DNA from: Anaerolineales bacterium
Lineage (GTDB): Bacteria; Chloroflexota; Anaerolineae; Anaerolineales; Villigracilaceae
Direction: 5' to 3'
Assembly (NCBI GenBank): GCA_016934715.1
Contig: JAFGSI010000056.1
Location: 1-64,000, forward strand
Length of the DNA stretch: 64,000 nt
Numbering within the stretch: the stretch's first letter is position 1; every line of letters begins with the position of its first letter. A model generated the notes under the pieces. The model was not told the DNA's origin. It worked only from the letters and a program-made list of their open reading frames with translations, and searched no databases. The translations under genes and the position numbers were made by a program. Shown here one piece after another: positions 24,309 through 32,781 of the stretch.

Positions 24309-27245
24309 TCAGCGGTCGATTTCCAGCAATATGGTTTCCGAGCGAACCGGGGTGTTACCATACGGATCCACCAGCGGCATGTTCGAGGTCGCCTCGGCCG
24401 TGCAGCGGTAACGGCCGGAGGGGTAGTTAAGCTCGACCCGCCCGGCGCTGGTTCCCGGGGTATGGATTGTCAGGGGCGGCAGCACATCTCCAGGCTGGCC
24501 CATGTCGGGCGTGTAGGCCGGGACGGTGGTGAAAACCAGGGCGTCGACGAAGAGGGACATGAAAGCGGTCGCTGGTTCGTCAAAGGGCCGGGTCAGGACC
24601 CAGGAGGCTGGTCCCCCGGCGATCTGGAAGGGTCCGACGCTGACCCAGTTCCACTGGTTATACAGGTCATGCTCCAGATTGGCGAAGGGAAAAGATTGGC
24701 CTCCCAGGCTCAGGTAGGCCGGGGATTGATCCAGGGTGCGCTTGTAGTAGCGTACCCAGACATAGGCCAGGTCCGCATCGGGCAGGGTGATCGTGTAGCT
24801 CACCGAGCCGGCCTGATAAGAGTCCATCAGGAATCCGCTGCCGGTCCAGTCAATGGCGAAATTCGTCTCGGGCCGCCAGCCTGTCTCTGGCAGCGCAGTT
24901 TCCGCCTCCACCCAGACGACCTCATCGATGGCGCGCTCACAGGAGACGACCAGGGTTGCGGCCGTTCCCTGGCTCAGGTTCCAATGTAAGGTACTGCCGG
25001 CTGCCTCCAGATTCAGGTGGACCGGGATGCATGCCGGGTCGGCCAGGGCGACCCGGTCGAGACTGTAGCGGTCGAAATAGGTCCCCTGGCTCCGCCTCGC
25101 GGCAGGGAAACAGGCCTGCAGGGTCGCTGCGATCTGGTCGCGTTCGGTGTTCCAGGTCGGAACATCCCTGTCAAGCAGGATCTCCAGGCGCTCCCATTCT
25201 TCATAGGCATGCAACAGTCCGGGCAGGAGGTCTGCGTGGGGAACATACAGGTAGTGACTGCGAACCTGATCTGGTGAGAGGTGGGTGTACAGGGCGAGTT
25301 CGATGATCTGGTGTTCATCGCTGAGCGTCTCGTGGGTGTTCGGCATGATGGGCAGCAGGAGCAGGGTGCCTTCGCCGGAGGCCTGGCTGACCATCTCGTT
25401 GAGTTCGCGACGTTCCAGACGGACGGTGGCTTCGCCGCCAAGTTTGTTGAAGTAAATGAAAAGATTGATGATTGGCAGCCAGACCAGGAGCGCCACAAAG
25501 ATGGCCGCCGCGACCGGCTTGAGGACTCCCAGGACGCGCCCCAGTTCCTGCCAGAAGAGATACATCCCCAGCGCGACCAGTGCATACACGGCCGGCAGGC
25601 CCGGGTAATAAACCCGCCCGAGCGGAGAGGCAGCCAGGATGGGCACCGGCAGCAGGAAGAGCAGCATCCAGGCCAGAGACCAGGCGGCATAGCGCTGGCG
25701 GAGGGCGAACCAGGCCGCCGTGAAGCCGAGGGCCAGCCAGGGCAGCAGGAAGGCGTTGATGATCGGTCCGGGCCGGACATAGACGAAGTCGGGACGTGAG
25801 CGAACGAACCAGGTCGAAAGCACGTCCTTGAAGTTTTGCACCAGGGTGGTCCAACCTCCCGCCTCCCAGCCCTTCCCGCTGAGGTTGTAGTAACCCCAGC
25901 GGCTGAGGGCGTAGGGGATCAGCAGCGGAAGCGCCAGCAAGGTAGGGAAGAGCAGGGCTGCAAAACAAAGTGCCTTTTCACGGGGAGGGAGTCGTTTTTC
26001 CCTGATCAGGGCGATCATGCCGACCAGCAGCATGACGACCAGCAGCGGCCAGACAGTATCGTAGGTCAGCAGGCCGAGGGCCAGGGCGATCCCGCTCATG
26101 GCGAAAACCTGCCAGCGCCGGGTCCGCAGGGCCAGGGCCAGAAGGCCCAGTGCCAGGATCGGCCAGAGCTTGACGTGACTTTCCACATTGCCCATCCGGC
26201 TGGCGGTGATATCGAAGATCGAGCCGCTGAGCAGGTAGGCGGCCAGAATGGCGGGCATGGTCGGGGCGATCTGGCGCAGCAGCCAGTAGAACAGCAGGGT
26301 AGCCAGGATGCTGACCAGGATGACCTCCAGACGCACGGCGAAGATTCCCGGACCGAGCAGGATGTGGAAGGGCGCCTGCATGTAAAAACTTACCGGCAGC
26401 GCGTCCCGGTGGTATTCGCCGGACTGGTCAGGAATTCCGGCGACCATCAGGTTGACCGCTTCGGCGGTCCACTTGGTCTCATCGCCTTCGATGCCGGCCG
26501 GAATTTCCGGGAAGGCGTACAGGCGGGCATAAGCAGTGATGGCCAGGATCAGGACCAGGAAGACGATCTCCAGCCAGCGCGGCAGGCTGAACTCGCGAGC
26601 CAGGTCGCCGCTCAGGCGCCTGTAAGCGCTCCAGCCCCAGGTGGCGAAACCCGCCAGAGCAAGGATGTACAGGATGGTCCCGTCGGTGATCCACATCAGG
26701 GTTGGGTCGGGGTTGCTGAGTGTCCACTGGGCCAGGCCGGCGGTGGTCAGGGCGGCCGCGAGCAGGCCGACCTCTGCACCCAGGCGTGAGCGCTTGATGG
26801 CTGCCCAGCCCAGGATTGCCAGGCTGACCAGGCTGCCCAGAACGGTGGTCCAGATCCAGGCGAAAGCGTAGTGATGGGTCAGGATTGTCCACAGCCAGCG
26901 GAATCCGTAGAAGGGGCGTCCGGGCTGATCGGGGAGAGTCGGAATCTCGCCGGTCAGGCGGGGTGGGGCGAAGATGAGCAGAAAGATGGTCAATACCAGG
27001 AGGACCGCCAGCAGGCCCAGGGTCCAGGCGTGACGACGCAGGAACCGGCCGAGGCGGACTCGCCTGCTTTCCCCGTCGATCGGCGGCGGGTCGATCCTTG
27101 CCCCGCGTCTGGCCTCCTTCGTAGCGGTGGGCTCGGCGGTGCTCCATTTCGACAACCAGGCGAGCAGCAGCAGAACCCAGCCGGCCAGGAGGGTGAACAG
27201 GAGCAGGGCGGTTGTGGGGATGGGCAAGATGGTCAATATGGACAT
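24309..27245 (-). CDS. large GT39-like membrane glycosyltransferase with C-terminal beta-rich domain
   Basis: The 978-residue protein has two N-terminal helices, more helices around residues 80-250, then a GT39-type core beginning EIPAGIEGDETKWTAEAVNLM with the catalytic-type acidic residue in the first loop, and about ten further spans. From about residue 620 it is soluble. This region first contains a fragment with conserved polar residues (LLLLPIMPNTHETLSDEHQI) and then a beta-rich segment (IDWTGSGFLMDSYQAGSVSYTI, YVWVRYYKR) that looks like a carbohydrate-binding fold. It probably glycosylates a surface polymer or protein. The ATG at 27245 is preferred over the TTG codon immediately before it. 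Confidence 0.8.
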   Translation of the reverse strand: MSILTILPIPTTALLLFTLLAGWVLLLLAWLSKWSTAEPTATKEARRGARIDPPPIDGESRRVRLGRFLRRHAWTLGLLAVLLVLTIFLLIFAPPRLTGEIPTLPDQPGRPFYGFRWLWTILTHHYAFAWIWTTVLGSLVSLAILGWAAIKRSRLGAEVGLLAAALTTAGLAQWTLSNPDPTLMWITDGTILYILALAGFATWGWSAYRRLSGDLAREFSLPRWLEIVFLVLILAITAYARLYAFPEIPAGIEGDETKWTAEAVNLMVAGIPDQSGEYHRDALPVSFYMQAPFHILLGPGIFAVRLEVILVSILATLLFYWLLRQIAPTMPAILAAYLLSGSIFDITASRMGNVESHVKLWPILALGLLALALRTRRWQVFAMSGIALALGLLTYDTVWPLLVVMLLVGMIALIREKRLPPREKALCFAALLFPTLLALPLLIPYALSRWGYYNLSGKGWEAGGWTTLVQNFKDVLSTWFVRSRPDFVYVRPGPIINAFLLPWLALGFTAAWFALRQRYAAWSLAWMLLFLLPVPILAASPLGRVYYPGLPAVYALVALGMYLFWQELGRVLGVLKPVAAAIFVALLVWLPIINLFIYFNKLGGEATVRLERRELNEMVSQASGEGTLLLLPIMPNTHETLSDEHQIIELALYTHLSPDQVRSHYLYVPHADLLPGLLHAYEEWERLEILLDRDVPTWNTERDQIAATLQACFPAARRSQGTYFDRYSLDRVALADPACIPVHLNLEAAGSTLHWNLSQGTAATLVVSCERAIDEVVWVEAETALPETGWRPETNFAIDWTGSGFLMDSYQAGSVSYTITLPDADLAYVWVRYYKRTLDQSPAYLSLGGQSFPFANLEHDLYNQWNWVSVGPFQIAGGPASWVLTRPFDEPATAFMSLFVDALVFTTVPAYTPDMGQPGDVLPPLTIHTPGTSAGRVELNYPSGRYRCTAEATSNMPLVDPYGNTPVRSETILLEIDR

Positions 27246-27268
27246 CAATCACCGTTCCGGTTTGCGCC

Positions 27269-27332
27269 ATTATACTTCCCCTTGTTCGAATCGGGACGGT
27301 CTGCGATCTCGGATTCGGACATCTGCTATAAT
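27269..27332. promoter_or_regulatory. divergent promoter region between two GT39-type genes
   Basis: On the minus strand TATAAT at 27274-27269 lies 23 bases before the start at 27245. On the plus strand TATAAT at 27327-27332 lies 29 bases before the start at 27362. Neither has a strong -35. The two large membrane glycosyltransferases are thus divergently transcribed from a 116-base gap. Confidence 0.5.
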
Positions 27333-27361
27333 AGCCTCTATCTTATCATCAGGGAAGCCCA

Positions 27362-28819
27362 ATGGATCTTCGCCACTGGTTCACCTCCAAAAAATCCTTC
27401 CCACTGCGCATCTTCCTTGTGGCCCTCGTGCTGCGCCTGGTGCCGGTGGGTCTGGCCATAAACCTGGGCATCGGCTTGGACGACATGTTCCAGTACGACA
27501 TGCTGGCGCGCAGCATTGTTGCCGGGGATGGCTTCCGCTGGTATGCCCAGGAGGATCTTGACCTGGTCGAGGGCTACGTCGAATTCGATCTCTCGACAGT
27601 CGATTATGACCCGCGCGGTGTACCGACCTCCTTCCGGCCGCCGCTCTACCCGACCTTTCTGGCCTTGATCTATTTCGTCACCGGAACGGGAGCCAAGCGT
27701 TTTTTCATCGCCCGCCTGGTGCAGACGCTCGTCAGCGCGGCGCTGGTTCCGCTGACCTACGGACTGGCGCAATGTTTCTTCCCCGCCAACGAACGGACGG
27801 CCAGGATCGCTGCCTGGGTCATAGCTGTCTATCCGATGCTGGTGCTTTACCCGCTCTCCCTGGCCACCGAAAACCTGTTCTTCGTGCTCATCCTGGGCGC
27901 TTTGCTGGTCCTGCTCAAGGCGGCTGAAAAGCGTACCTGGAAGTGGTTTGCCCTGGGCGGTCTCCTGCTGGGGCTGGCCGCCCTGACGCGCTCGGTCTCA
28001 CTGGCCCTGGCCGGGCTGGCCGTATTATGGGTGTGGTTCGCCCTTAGAGAGCGCAAGTTTGCCGTGCTGGTCTTTCTGATGGTTACGCTTGTCACACTGC
28101 CCTGGATGGTGCGCAACACGCTCCTGCACGGCCGCCTGACCGGAGTCGAGTCAGCTTTGGGATATGACCTGTATTTAGGCTATCACCCTGCAGGGACGGG
28201 CACCTTCCAATACCCCCAATCCCTTGACCTGATCCCGATGCTTGACGACGGCCTGCGCGACGAGATCGGGCGGGCAAAGACATGGGAGTTCATCCAGGCT
28301 GACCCGGGTCGGGTGCCGTACCTCTTTGTTCGGCGGGCGGGACATTTCTTCGGTCTCGAACGGCGCGTATGGACCTATTTCTATTCCAATAATTTCTTCG
28401 GCTACATTCCTGCACCGCAGCTGTTGACCATCGCCGCGGTCCTGCTCCTGCCGTTCGTGGTTGTCAGCACCTCGGCTTGCTTCGGATTGGCGTTGACCCG
28501 CTGGCGGACCAAGACCTGGCTGCTGGCACTTTTCCTGGTGGGTTACATCACGCCGCACCTGCTGATCATTGCCGAGGATCGCTTCCACTTAACTACCGTC
28601 CCGTTCCTGGCCATTTTGGCCGCGCAGTTCTGGACCGCGGGCAGGGCGGCGGTCCGGCAGCGCTGGACCGGGTCGCCTCTAGGCCGGCTGGCGGTGATCC
28701 TGGCATTGGTGGGCGTGGTGCTCCTGCTGTCGAACTGGGGCCTGGAGCTCTGGCGGGATGCAGATAAGCTGGCTGTGCTGCTGGGCCCGGATGGCAACCA
28801 GATGTACCTGTCGTATTGA
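27362..28819 (+). CDS. GT39-like dolichyl-phosphate-mannose-type membrane glycosyltransferase
   Basis: The 485-residue protein has a first-loop acidic motif, GLDDMFQYDMLARSIV, followed by GDGFRWYAQEDLDLVEGY and SFRPPLYPTFLALIY, the pattern of GT-C PMT/ArnT-like enzymes. Around ten helices follow. It ends soon after a short soluble tail, making it the shortest of the four GT-C proteins here. The ATG follows CAGGGAAG. A CPBP gene starts only 14 bases after its stop and is likely cotranscribed. Confidence 0.82.
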   Translation: MDLRHWFTSKKSFPLRIFLVALVLRLVPVGLAINLGIGLDDMFQYDMLARSIVAGDGFRWYAQEDLDLVEGYVEFDLSTVDYDPRGVPTSFRPPLYPTFLALIYFVTGTGAKRFFIARLVQTLVSAALVPLTYGLAQCFFPANERTARIAAWVIAVYPMLVLYPLSLATENLFFVLILGALLVLLKAAEKRTWKWFALGGLLLGLAALTRSVSLALAGLAVLWVWFALRERKFAVLVFLMVTLVTLPWMVRNTLLHGRLTGVESALGYDLYLGYHPAGTGTFQYPQSLDLIPMLDDGLRDEIGRAKTWEFIQADPGRVPYLFVRRAGHFFGLERRVWTYFYSNNFFGYIPAPQLLTIAAVLLLPFVVVSTSACFGLALTRWRTKTWLLALFLVGYITPHLLIIAEDRFHLTTVPFLAILAAQFWTAGRAAVRQRWTGSPLGRLAVILALVGVVLLLSNWGLELWRDADKLAVLLGPDGNQMYLSY

Positions 28820-28833
28820 ACGGAGAAGAGCAT

Positions 28834-29484
28834 GTGAAGAGATTCCTGGGCTGGGTCTTCGAAACCGGACTGCGCTTCGACTGGAAGGTGGTGACGATCA
28901 CCATTGTCAGCACCTTGCTGCTGATGGTCGACCACTATTTCCGCCTGACGGCAGCCTGGCTGGATGCACCCTGGTGGAAATATGTCGATCGAATGATCCT
29001 GTACTTCGTCATCCCGATGGTTTTCATCATGGTCGTCTTTCGAGACAAGCCGCGGGATTATGGTTTCCGTCTGGGCGATTGGAAGGCGGGCATCGTGCTG
29101 ACGCTGGGTGGAATTGTGCTCATGGCACCGGTCCTGTGGTTCCTGACCCGGGGTGACGGCACGATGAGGGAATACTATGAGCCTTTTGTCTCCTATCTTC
29201 CGGGGAGCACCTTCCTGGACCTGTTCGGCTGGGAGTTCATCTTCCGTGGCTGGATCCTGTTCGGGTATGCCCGTAAGTTCGGGCCCGAGGCGCTCTGGCT
29301 GCAGGCAGTGCCGTTCGCCCTGGCCCACATCGGCAAGCCGGCCGTCGAAACGCTGTCGACCATCTTCGGCGGTTTCGCCTTCGGCTGGGTGGCATACCGG
29401 ACGCGTTCGTTCCTGTACCCGTTCCTGATCCACTGGTTCATCGCCTCGTTCACCATCCTGGTCGCGGCAGGCGTCTTTGGCTGA
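28834..29484 (+). CDS. CPBP-family intramembrane protease
   Basis: The protein is about 216 residues from the GTG at 28834, which has GGAGAAG 5-6 bases upstream; a TTG at 28816 overlaps the previous stop and is less likely. It carries the CPBP motifs in modified form: FGWEFIFRGWILFGYA (first Glu of the usual EE pair replaced by Trp), ALAHIGKP and HWFIAS. The WEFIFRG variant is common in one branch of the family. About six membrane spans are predicted. It lies between a GT39 gene and a GNAT gene in a tight plus-strand run. Confidence 0.8.
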   Translation: MKRFLGWVFETGLRFDWKVVTITIVSTLLLMVDHYFRLTAAWLDAPWWKYVDRMILYFVIPMVFIMVVFRDKPRDYGFRLGDWKAGIVLTLGGIVLMAPVLWFLTRGDGTMREYYEPFVSYLPGSTFLDLFGWEFIFRGWILFGYARKFGPEALWLQAVPFALAHIGKPAVETLSTIFGGFAFGWVAYRTRSFLYPFLIHWFIASFTILVAAGVFG

Positions 29485-29926
29485 TTTCGTGCTGCGCCCG
29501 GCGGGACGGGAAGACTTTCCCTCCATTCGGGCCTTGATCCGGGACACCCGCATCAATCCAACCGGGCTGGACTGGCACCGCTTCGTGGTCGCCGTCACGC
29601 CGTCGGGTGTCCTGCTCGGCTGCGGACAGATCAAACCGCACCGGGATGGCGTGCTGGAATTGGCTTCGCTCGCCGTCCAGCCGCAGGCGCGCGGTCAGGG
29701 GATAGCCCGGGCGATCGTCCTGCATTTGTTGGAGAAGGAACCTTCCCGCCCGTTGTTCCTGACCTGCCGCAGTCGCCTGGGCAGGCTGTACAGGAAATTC
29801 GGATTTACCCCTGTCTCACAGGAACACCTGCCGCCCTATTTCCGCCTTCTCAGTTGGCTGGGAAATCTCTTTAGGGGCATCCTGGACGAACAGAACAGGC
29901 TTTTGATCATGAGGCTGGAAAAATGA
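29477..29926 (+). CDS. GNAT-family N-acetyltransferase
   Basis: The 149-residue protein has the GNAT core: a first strand with LRPAGREDFPSIRALI, substrate strands LLGCGQIKPH and LELASLAVQP, then the acetyl-CoA loop QARGQGIARAIVLHLL and a C-terminal RLYRKFGFTPV. The substrate is unknown. The start is taken as TTG at 29477, overlapping the CPBP stop by 8 bases; a GTG at 29489 is an alternative. It overlaps the following comEA-like gene by 4 bases. Confidence 0.85.
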   Translation: MADFVLRPAGREDFPSIRALIRDTRINPTGLDWHRFVVAVTPSGVLLGCGQIKPHRDGVLELASLAVQPQARGQGIARAIVLHLLEKEPSRPLFLTCRSRLGRLYRKFGFTPVSQEHLPPYFRLLSWLGNLFRGILDEQNRLLIMRLEK

Positions 29927-30456
29927 AACCCAAAACCTTTCTTTCGATGCTCTATGGGATTCTGATCGGCCTGCTGGCTGCGGCGATCATCTGGACGGCG
30001 GCCCGGCCGCCGGTCGGGGAAGCGGTCACGCTCCTGCCGACGCCCACCGAACAGCCGGTGACGGTCTACATTACCGGGGCGGTGGCCACGCCAGGGGTCT
30101 ACAGTCTGCCTCAGGGAAGCCGCATCGTGGATGCGGTCGAGGCGGCAGGCGGATTCGTCGCAGGCGCCGAAGAGGATCGTATCAACCTGGCCTCGGCCCT
30201 GCGCGATGGCATGCAGATCGACGTCCCGGGAGTGCCGGTCACCAGCCGGGTCAGCAGCGAACGGGTCAACATCAACACGGCGACCGTTGATGAACTGGAC
30301 ACTCTGCCGGGGATCGGTCCGACGGCCGCCCAGGGCATCGTCGATTATCGCCAGGAAAACGGTCCCTTCCAGACCATCCTGGATATCCAGAACGTGCCCG
30401 GAGTTGGTCCATCAACCTACGACCGGATCAAGGACTACATCACGATTGGACCATAA
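29923..30456 (+). CDS. ComEA-like DNA-binding protein (SLBB + helix-hairpin-helix)
   Basis: The 177-residue protein has an N-terminal membrane anchor (about 8-26), a proline-rich spacer, an SLBB domain (VYITGAVATPGVYSLPQGSRIVDAVEAAGGF) and a C-terminal pair of HhH motifs (VNINTATVDELDTLPGIGPTAAQGIVDYR and IQNVPGVGPSTYDRIK). This is the ComEA layout for binding double-stranded DNA outside the membrane during natural transformation. The start overlaps the GNAT gene (ATGA). No comEC or pilus genes are in the window, so a role in competence is inferred from the family only. Confidence 0.85.
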   Translation: MKPKTFLSMLYGILIGLLAAAIIWTAARPPVGEAVTLLPTPTEQPVTVYITGAVATPGVYSLPQGSRIVDAVEAAGGFVAGAEEDRINLASALRDGMQIDVPGVPVTSRVSSERVNINTATVDELDTLPGIGPTAAQGIVDYRQENGPFQTILDIQNVPGVGPSTYDRIKDYITIGP

Positions 30457-30459
30457 AAA

Positions 30460-31023
30460 ATGCCCTTCGACCATTTCGATTTTATTGCTGGGCTGTATAA
30501 CCGGGTGGCCGAGTTCGCCGTCACGCCGACCCTGCTGCGTCTGGCGGACCTGCCGGTCGATGGACGGTTGCTGGACGCTGGTGGTGGAACGGGACGTGTC
30601 GCGGCCGCGCTGCGCTCCCTGGCCGGGCAGATTCTCGTTGTCGATCCCTCGCCCGGGATGCTTACGCACGCAGCCGCCAAGGGCCTGACAGCGATCTGCG
30701 CACCGGCCGAACAGTTACCCTTCCCGGAGCGGTCTTTCGACCGGATCATCTTGATGGACACCCTTCACCATGTCCACGATCAGGCCCGGACGGCTGGTGA
30801 ATTGTGGCGCCTGCTGCGGCCGGGCGGGCGGATCGTCATCATCGAGCCTGACATCCACCAGTTTGGAGTCAAGCTTGTTGCGCTCGCTGAGAAACTGCTC
30901 CTGATGCGCAGCCATTTCCTGGCGGGTGATCAGATCGCGGCCCTTTTCGGTCACAGGGGAGCCTCGGTGCTGATCGAAATCGAAAATCATTCCGTGTGGG
31001 TGGTCGTTGAAAATGTCAGTTGA
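30460..31023 (+). CDS. class I SAM-dependent methyltransferase
   Basis: The 187-residue protein has the SAM-binding motif I LLDAGGGTGRVA, motif II ILVVDPSPGML and the post-I DRIILMDTLHHVHD, as in UbiE/COQ5-like methyltransferases (Methyltransf_11 fold). The substrate is unknown. It starts 3 bases after the comEA-like stop and ends the tight plus-strand run that begins at 27362. Confidence 0.85.
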   Translation: MPFDHFDFIAGLYNRVAEFAVTPTLLRLADLPVDGRLLDAGGGTGRVAAALRSLAGQILVVDPSPGMLTHAAAKGLTAICAPAEQLPFPERSFDRIILMDTLHHVHDQARTAGELWRLLRPGGRIVIIEPDIHQFGVKLVALAEKLLLMRSHFLAGDQIAALFGHRGASVLIEIENHSVWVVVENVS

Positions 31024-31077
31024 TTGTAAATTTCTCCTGAAAAGGCCTGTGTTACAATGCCCGTAGGGAGTTGACTG

Positions 31078-31314
31078 ATGACTGACGAAAAGAAGAAAAT
31101 TCACCGGATGGCCACCTGGACGATCACGATCTTTGCAACTGTCTTTTCGGTGGTGATTGCGACATTGTGGTTGATCGTGTATCCGGTCGCAGAGACACCC
31201 CTGCAGGGCATCTTGATCGCAATCGGTTCCGGCTGGCCGATCTATGTATCGGTGGGATTGTTCTGCATTGCGACCTTTATCGCCTACCGACTCTACCTCA
31301 ACCGGAAGAAATAA
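31078..31314 (+). CDS. small two-helix membrane protein
   Basis: The 78-residue protein has a charged N terminus (MTDEKKKIHRMAT), a first helix at about 14-38 and a second at about 46-70, then a basic end (LYLNRKK). No motif is recognised. A TACAAT -10-like site lies about 20 bases upstream (GTTACAATGCCC) and GGGAG precedes the ATG. It could be a small stress or transport accessory protein. Confidence 0.65.
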   Translation: MTDEKKKIHRMATWTITIFATVFSVVIATLWLIVYPVAETPLQGILIAIGSGWPIYVSVGLFCIATFIAYRLYLNRKK

Positions 31315-31321
31315 GTCGAAT

Positions 31322-31736
31322 CTAAAAATCGAACCGGGGCGGCCAGGCCGTGCCGGTTCGATTTGCCTCGCCTGCTGGCGAAATTCTTTCGAGATCAATC
31401 ACCTTTCCAGCCCGCACCTGGGCCTCGAGGATGTCAACCATCCCGGCGAGGATGCCAACACTCCTTTTTTTAGTCCATCCGCAGAAGTCCAGGCAGGTTG
31501 AGCAGACGCTCAGCCGTACGCCCAGGTCTTCCAGCTGTTGGAGCCGCTCCAAGACAGGCGAACCTTCTGTGACCAGCCTGACCCCCTCTGCATAGAAGCA
31601 AATGGCGTAGGGAAGCGGATCGAGCTGGCAGAGCAATGCGAGATATTTTCCGACCAGCCTGGCCTGCAGTTCCGGGGGGATTGCTCCCCATGCCGTTGGA
31701 TGGGATCTGGATGATCGTATCCGGTGCGGCCATCAT
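31322..31736 (-). pseudogene. YedF-like DsrE-family protein, broken by a one-base frameshift
   Basis: Two overlapping minus-strand frames together make one DsrE/YedF domain of about 137 residues. The first reads MMAAPDTIIQIPSNGMGSNPP. The second continues ELQARLVGKYLALLCQ and then LPYAICFYAEGVRLV, EGSPVLERLQQLEDLGV, VCSTCLDFCGW and GILAGMVDILEAQVRAGKVI. The break is in a run of six C (31679-31674 on the minus strand); five C would restore the frame (AAT CCC CCG GAA CTG). Known YedF proteins add an N-terminal SirA-like domain and occur with selenium metabolism; this one has only the DsrE part. Its start overlaps the DUF2007 stop (ATGA), with AGGA upstream. Real decay, slippage or a sequence error cannot be told apart here. 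Confidence 0.75.
31326..31367 (+). terminator. hairpin terminator between convergent genes
   Basis: AAATCGAACCGG (31326-31337) pairs perfectly with CCGGTTCGATTT (31353-31364). It lies just after the small membrane gene and overlaps the coding end of the minus-strand DsrE gene. The T tract on either strand is short. Confidence 0.55.
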
Positions 31737-31960
31737 TCATCCTGGGTATTGGCCAGAAGGTCACGGGCGTCCTGGACCCTCTCCTTGGGGACAAAGATCT
31801 GGATGCGGCCCAACCCGTCGATGGTGACCGGGTAGACCGAGCGACCGACAGCTTCCTGGATCAGTTCCACATCGATGCCGTTGGCCTTCAGGAAACTCTC
31901 AACGACCTCCGCTTCACCGCGTCCCTGGACTTCCATCAATTTTTCCCATTTGAGCGTCAT
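31733..31960 (-). CDS. DUF2007-like small protein
   Basis: The 75-residue protein, MTLKWEKLMEVQGRGEAEVVE and onward, with VESFLKANGIDVELIQEA followed by VTIDGLGRIQIFVPKERVQDARDLL, matches the pattern of DUF2007 (putative signal-transducing proteins that resemble one half of a ferredoxin-like fold). It overlaps both the YwiC-like gene upstream (4 bases) and the DsrE gene downstream (ATGA). The three are translationally coupled. Confidence 0.75.
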   Translation of the reverse strand: MTLKWEKLMEVQGRGEAEVVESFLKANGIDVELIQEAVGRSVYPVTIDGLGRIQIFVPKERVQDARDLLANTQDE

Positions 31961-32778
31961 GCGAGCCTCCAGACCAGAACGAACAGGATCGTAAAGAAGG
32001 TGCTGATCAGCAGTTGGCGCAGTCCGATCTGGGTCGGACTGGCGCCAACGGCTGGGTGGGTGATGCCCCACAGGGTCTCCAGCCACTGCAGCAGGAAGGG
32101 GATGAAGATTAAGCTGGGCAGCAGGCCGAACAAGGCTCCGACCAGTGCCAGGGCAAGGTTGAAGGTGGTGTACAGCAGCGCCCGCCGCCCCAGACGCCAT
32201 TGTTCCGCCCGAGTCGAGAGTCCTGGCAGGACACGCTGCGACAGGCGCAGGTAGGCGTACACGATCGATGCCGCCGACTGGAGCCAGGTCAGCAGCCACA
32301 GGGTCCAACCGGTGGGATCGTAGATCCCGCAGCCGGTCCAGAAGGCTGCCGGGGCTGCCAGGGCCAGCACGCCGGTGGCCAGGATCTCGACCCCTGCCTG
32401 TTTTCGCTCGCTGCGCTGGCTGACCAGGTAGAGATGCCAGGCAAAGACCGGCAATCCCGGGGCCGCCAGGTACAGGACAAATCCATTCCCGCTCCCCACC
32501 AGGCCAGCCAGTGCGGTCAGGCCGATCAAAGCATAGACAGCGATCCAGAAGCTCGCCACGGGCAGGTCCTGCCTCGGGCGCCTTCCCGACCAGGCTTTGA
32601 CAGCTACCGTCACCGGCTGGCGTATCAAGAAGGCGGCCTGGGCGGCTGCGATCAGAAAGGCGGAGCCAGGCCTGAACGAACAACCAGCGAACAGGCCGAT
32701 CAGCAACGGGCTGAGCAGGAAGACCCACGCGCCATGGTCCTGGGGGATGGCGATCCGCCGGTTGAAGTATTTTCTCAT
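31957..32778 (-). CDS. YwiC-like membrane protein
   Basis: The 273-residue protein begins with RRIAIPQDHGAWVFLLSPLLIGL, the conserved QDHGAW opening of YwiC-like proteins. It has about eight membrane spans and a conserved charged helix, LRLSQRVLPGLSTRAEQWRLGRRALLY. The function is unknown, although the family resembles UbiA-type prenyltransferases in layout. It starts 3 bases after the helicase stop and overlaps DUF2007 by 4 bases. Confidence 0.8.
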   Translation of the reverse strand: MRKYFNRRIAIPQDHGAWVFLLSPLLIGLFAGCSFRPGSAFLIAAAQAAFLIRQPVTVAVKAWSGRRPRQDLPVASFWIAVYALIGLTALAGLVGSGNGFVLYLAAPGLPVFAWHLYLVSQRSERKQAGVEILATGVLALAAPAAFWTGCGIYDPTGWTLWLLTWLQSAASIVYAYLRLSQRVLPGLSTRAEQWRLGRRALLYTTFNLALALVGALFGLLPSLIFIPFLLQWLETLWGITHPAVGASPTQIGLRQLLISTFFTILFVLVWRLA

Positions 32779-32781
32779 CCG

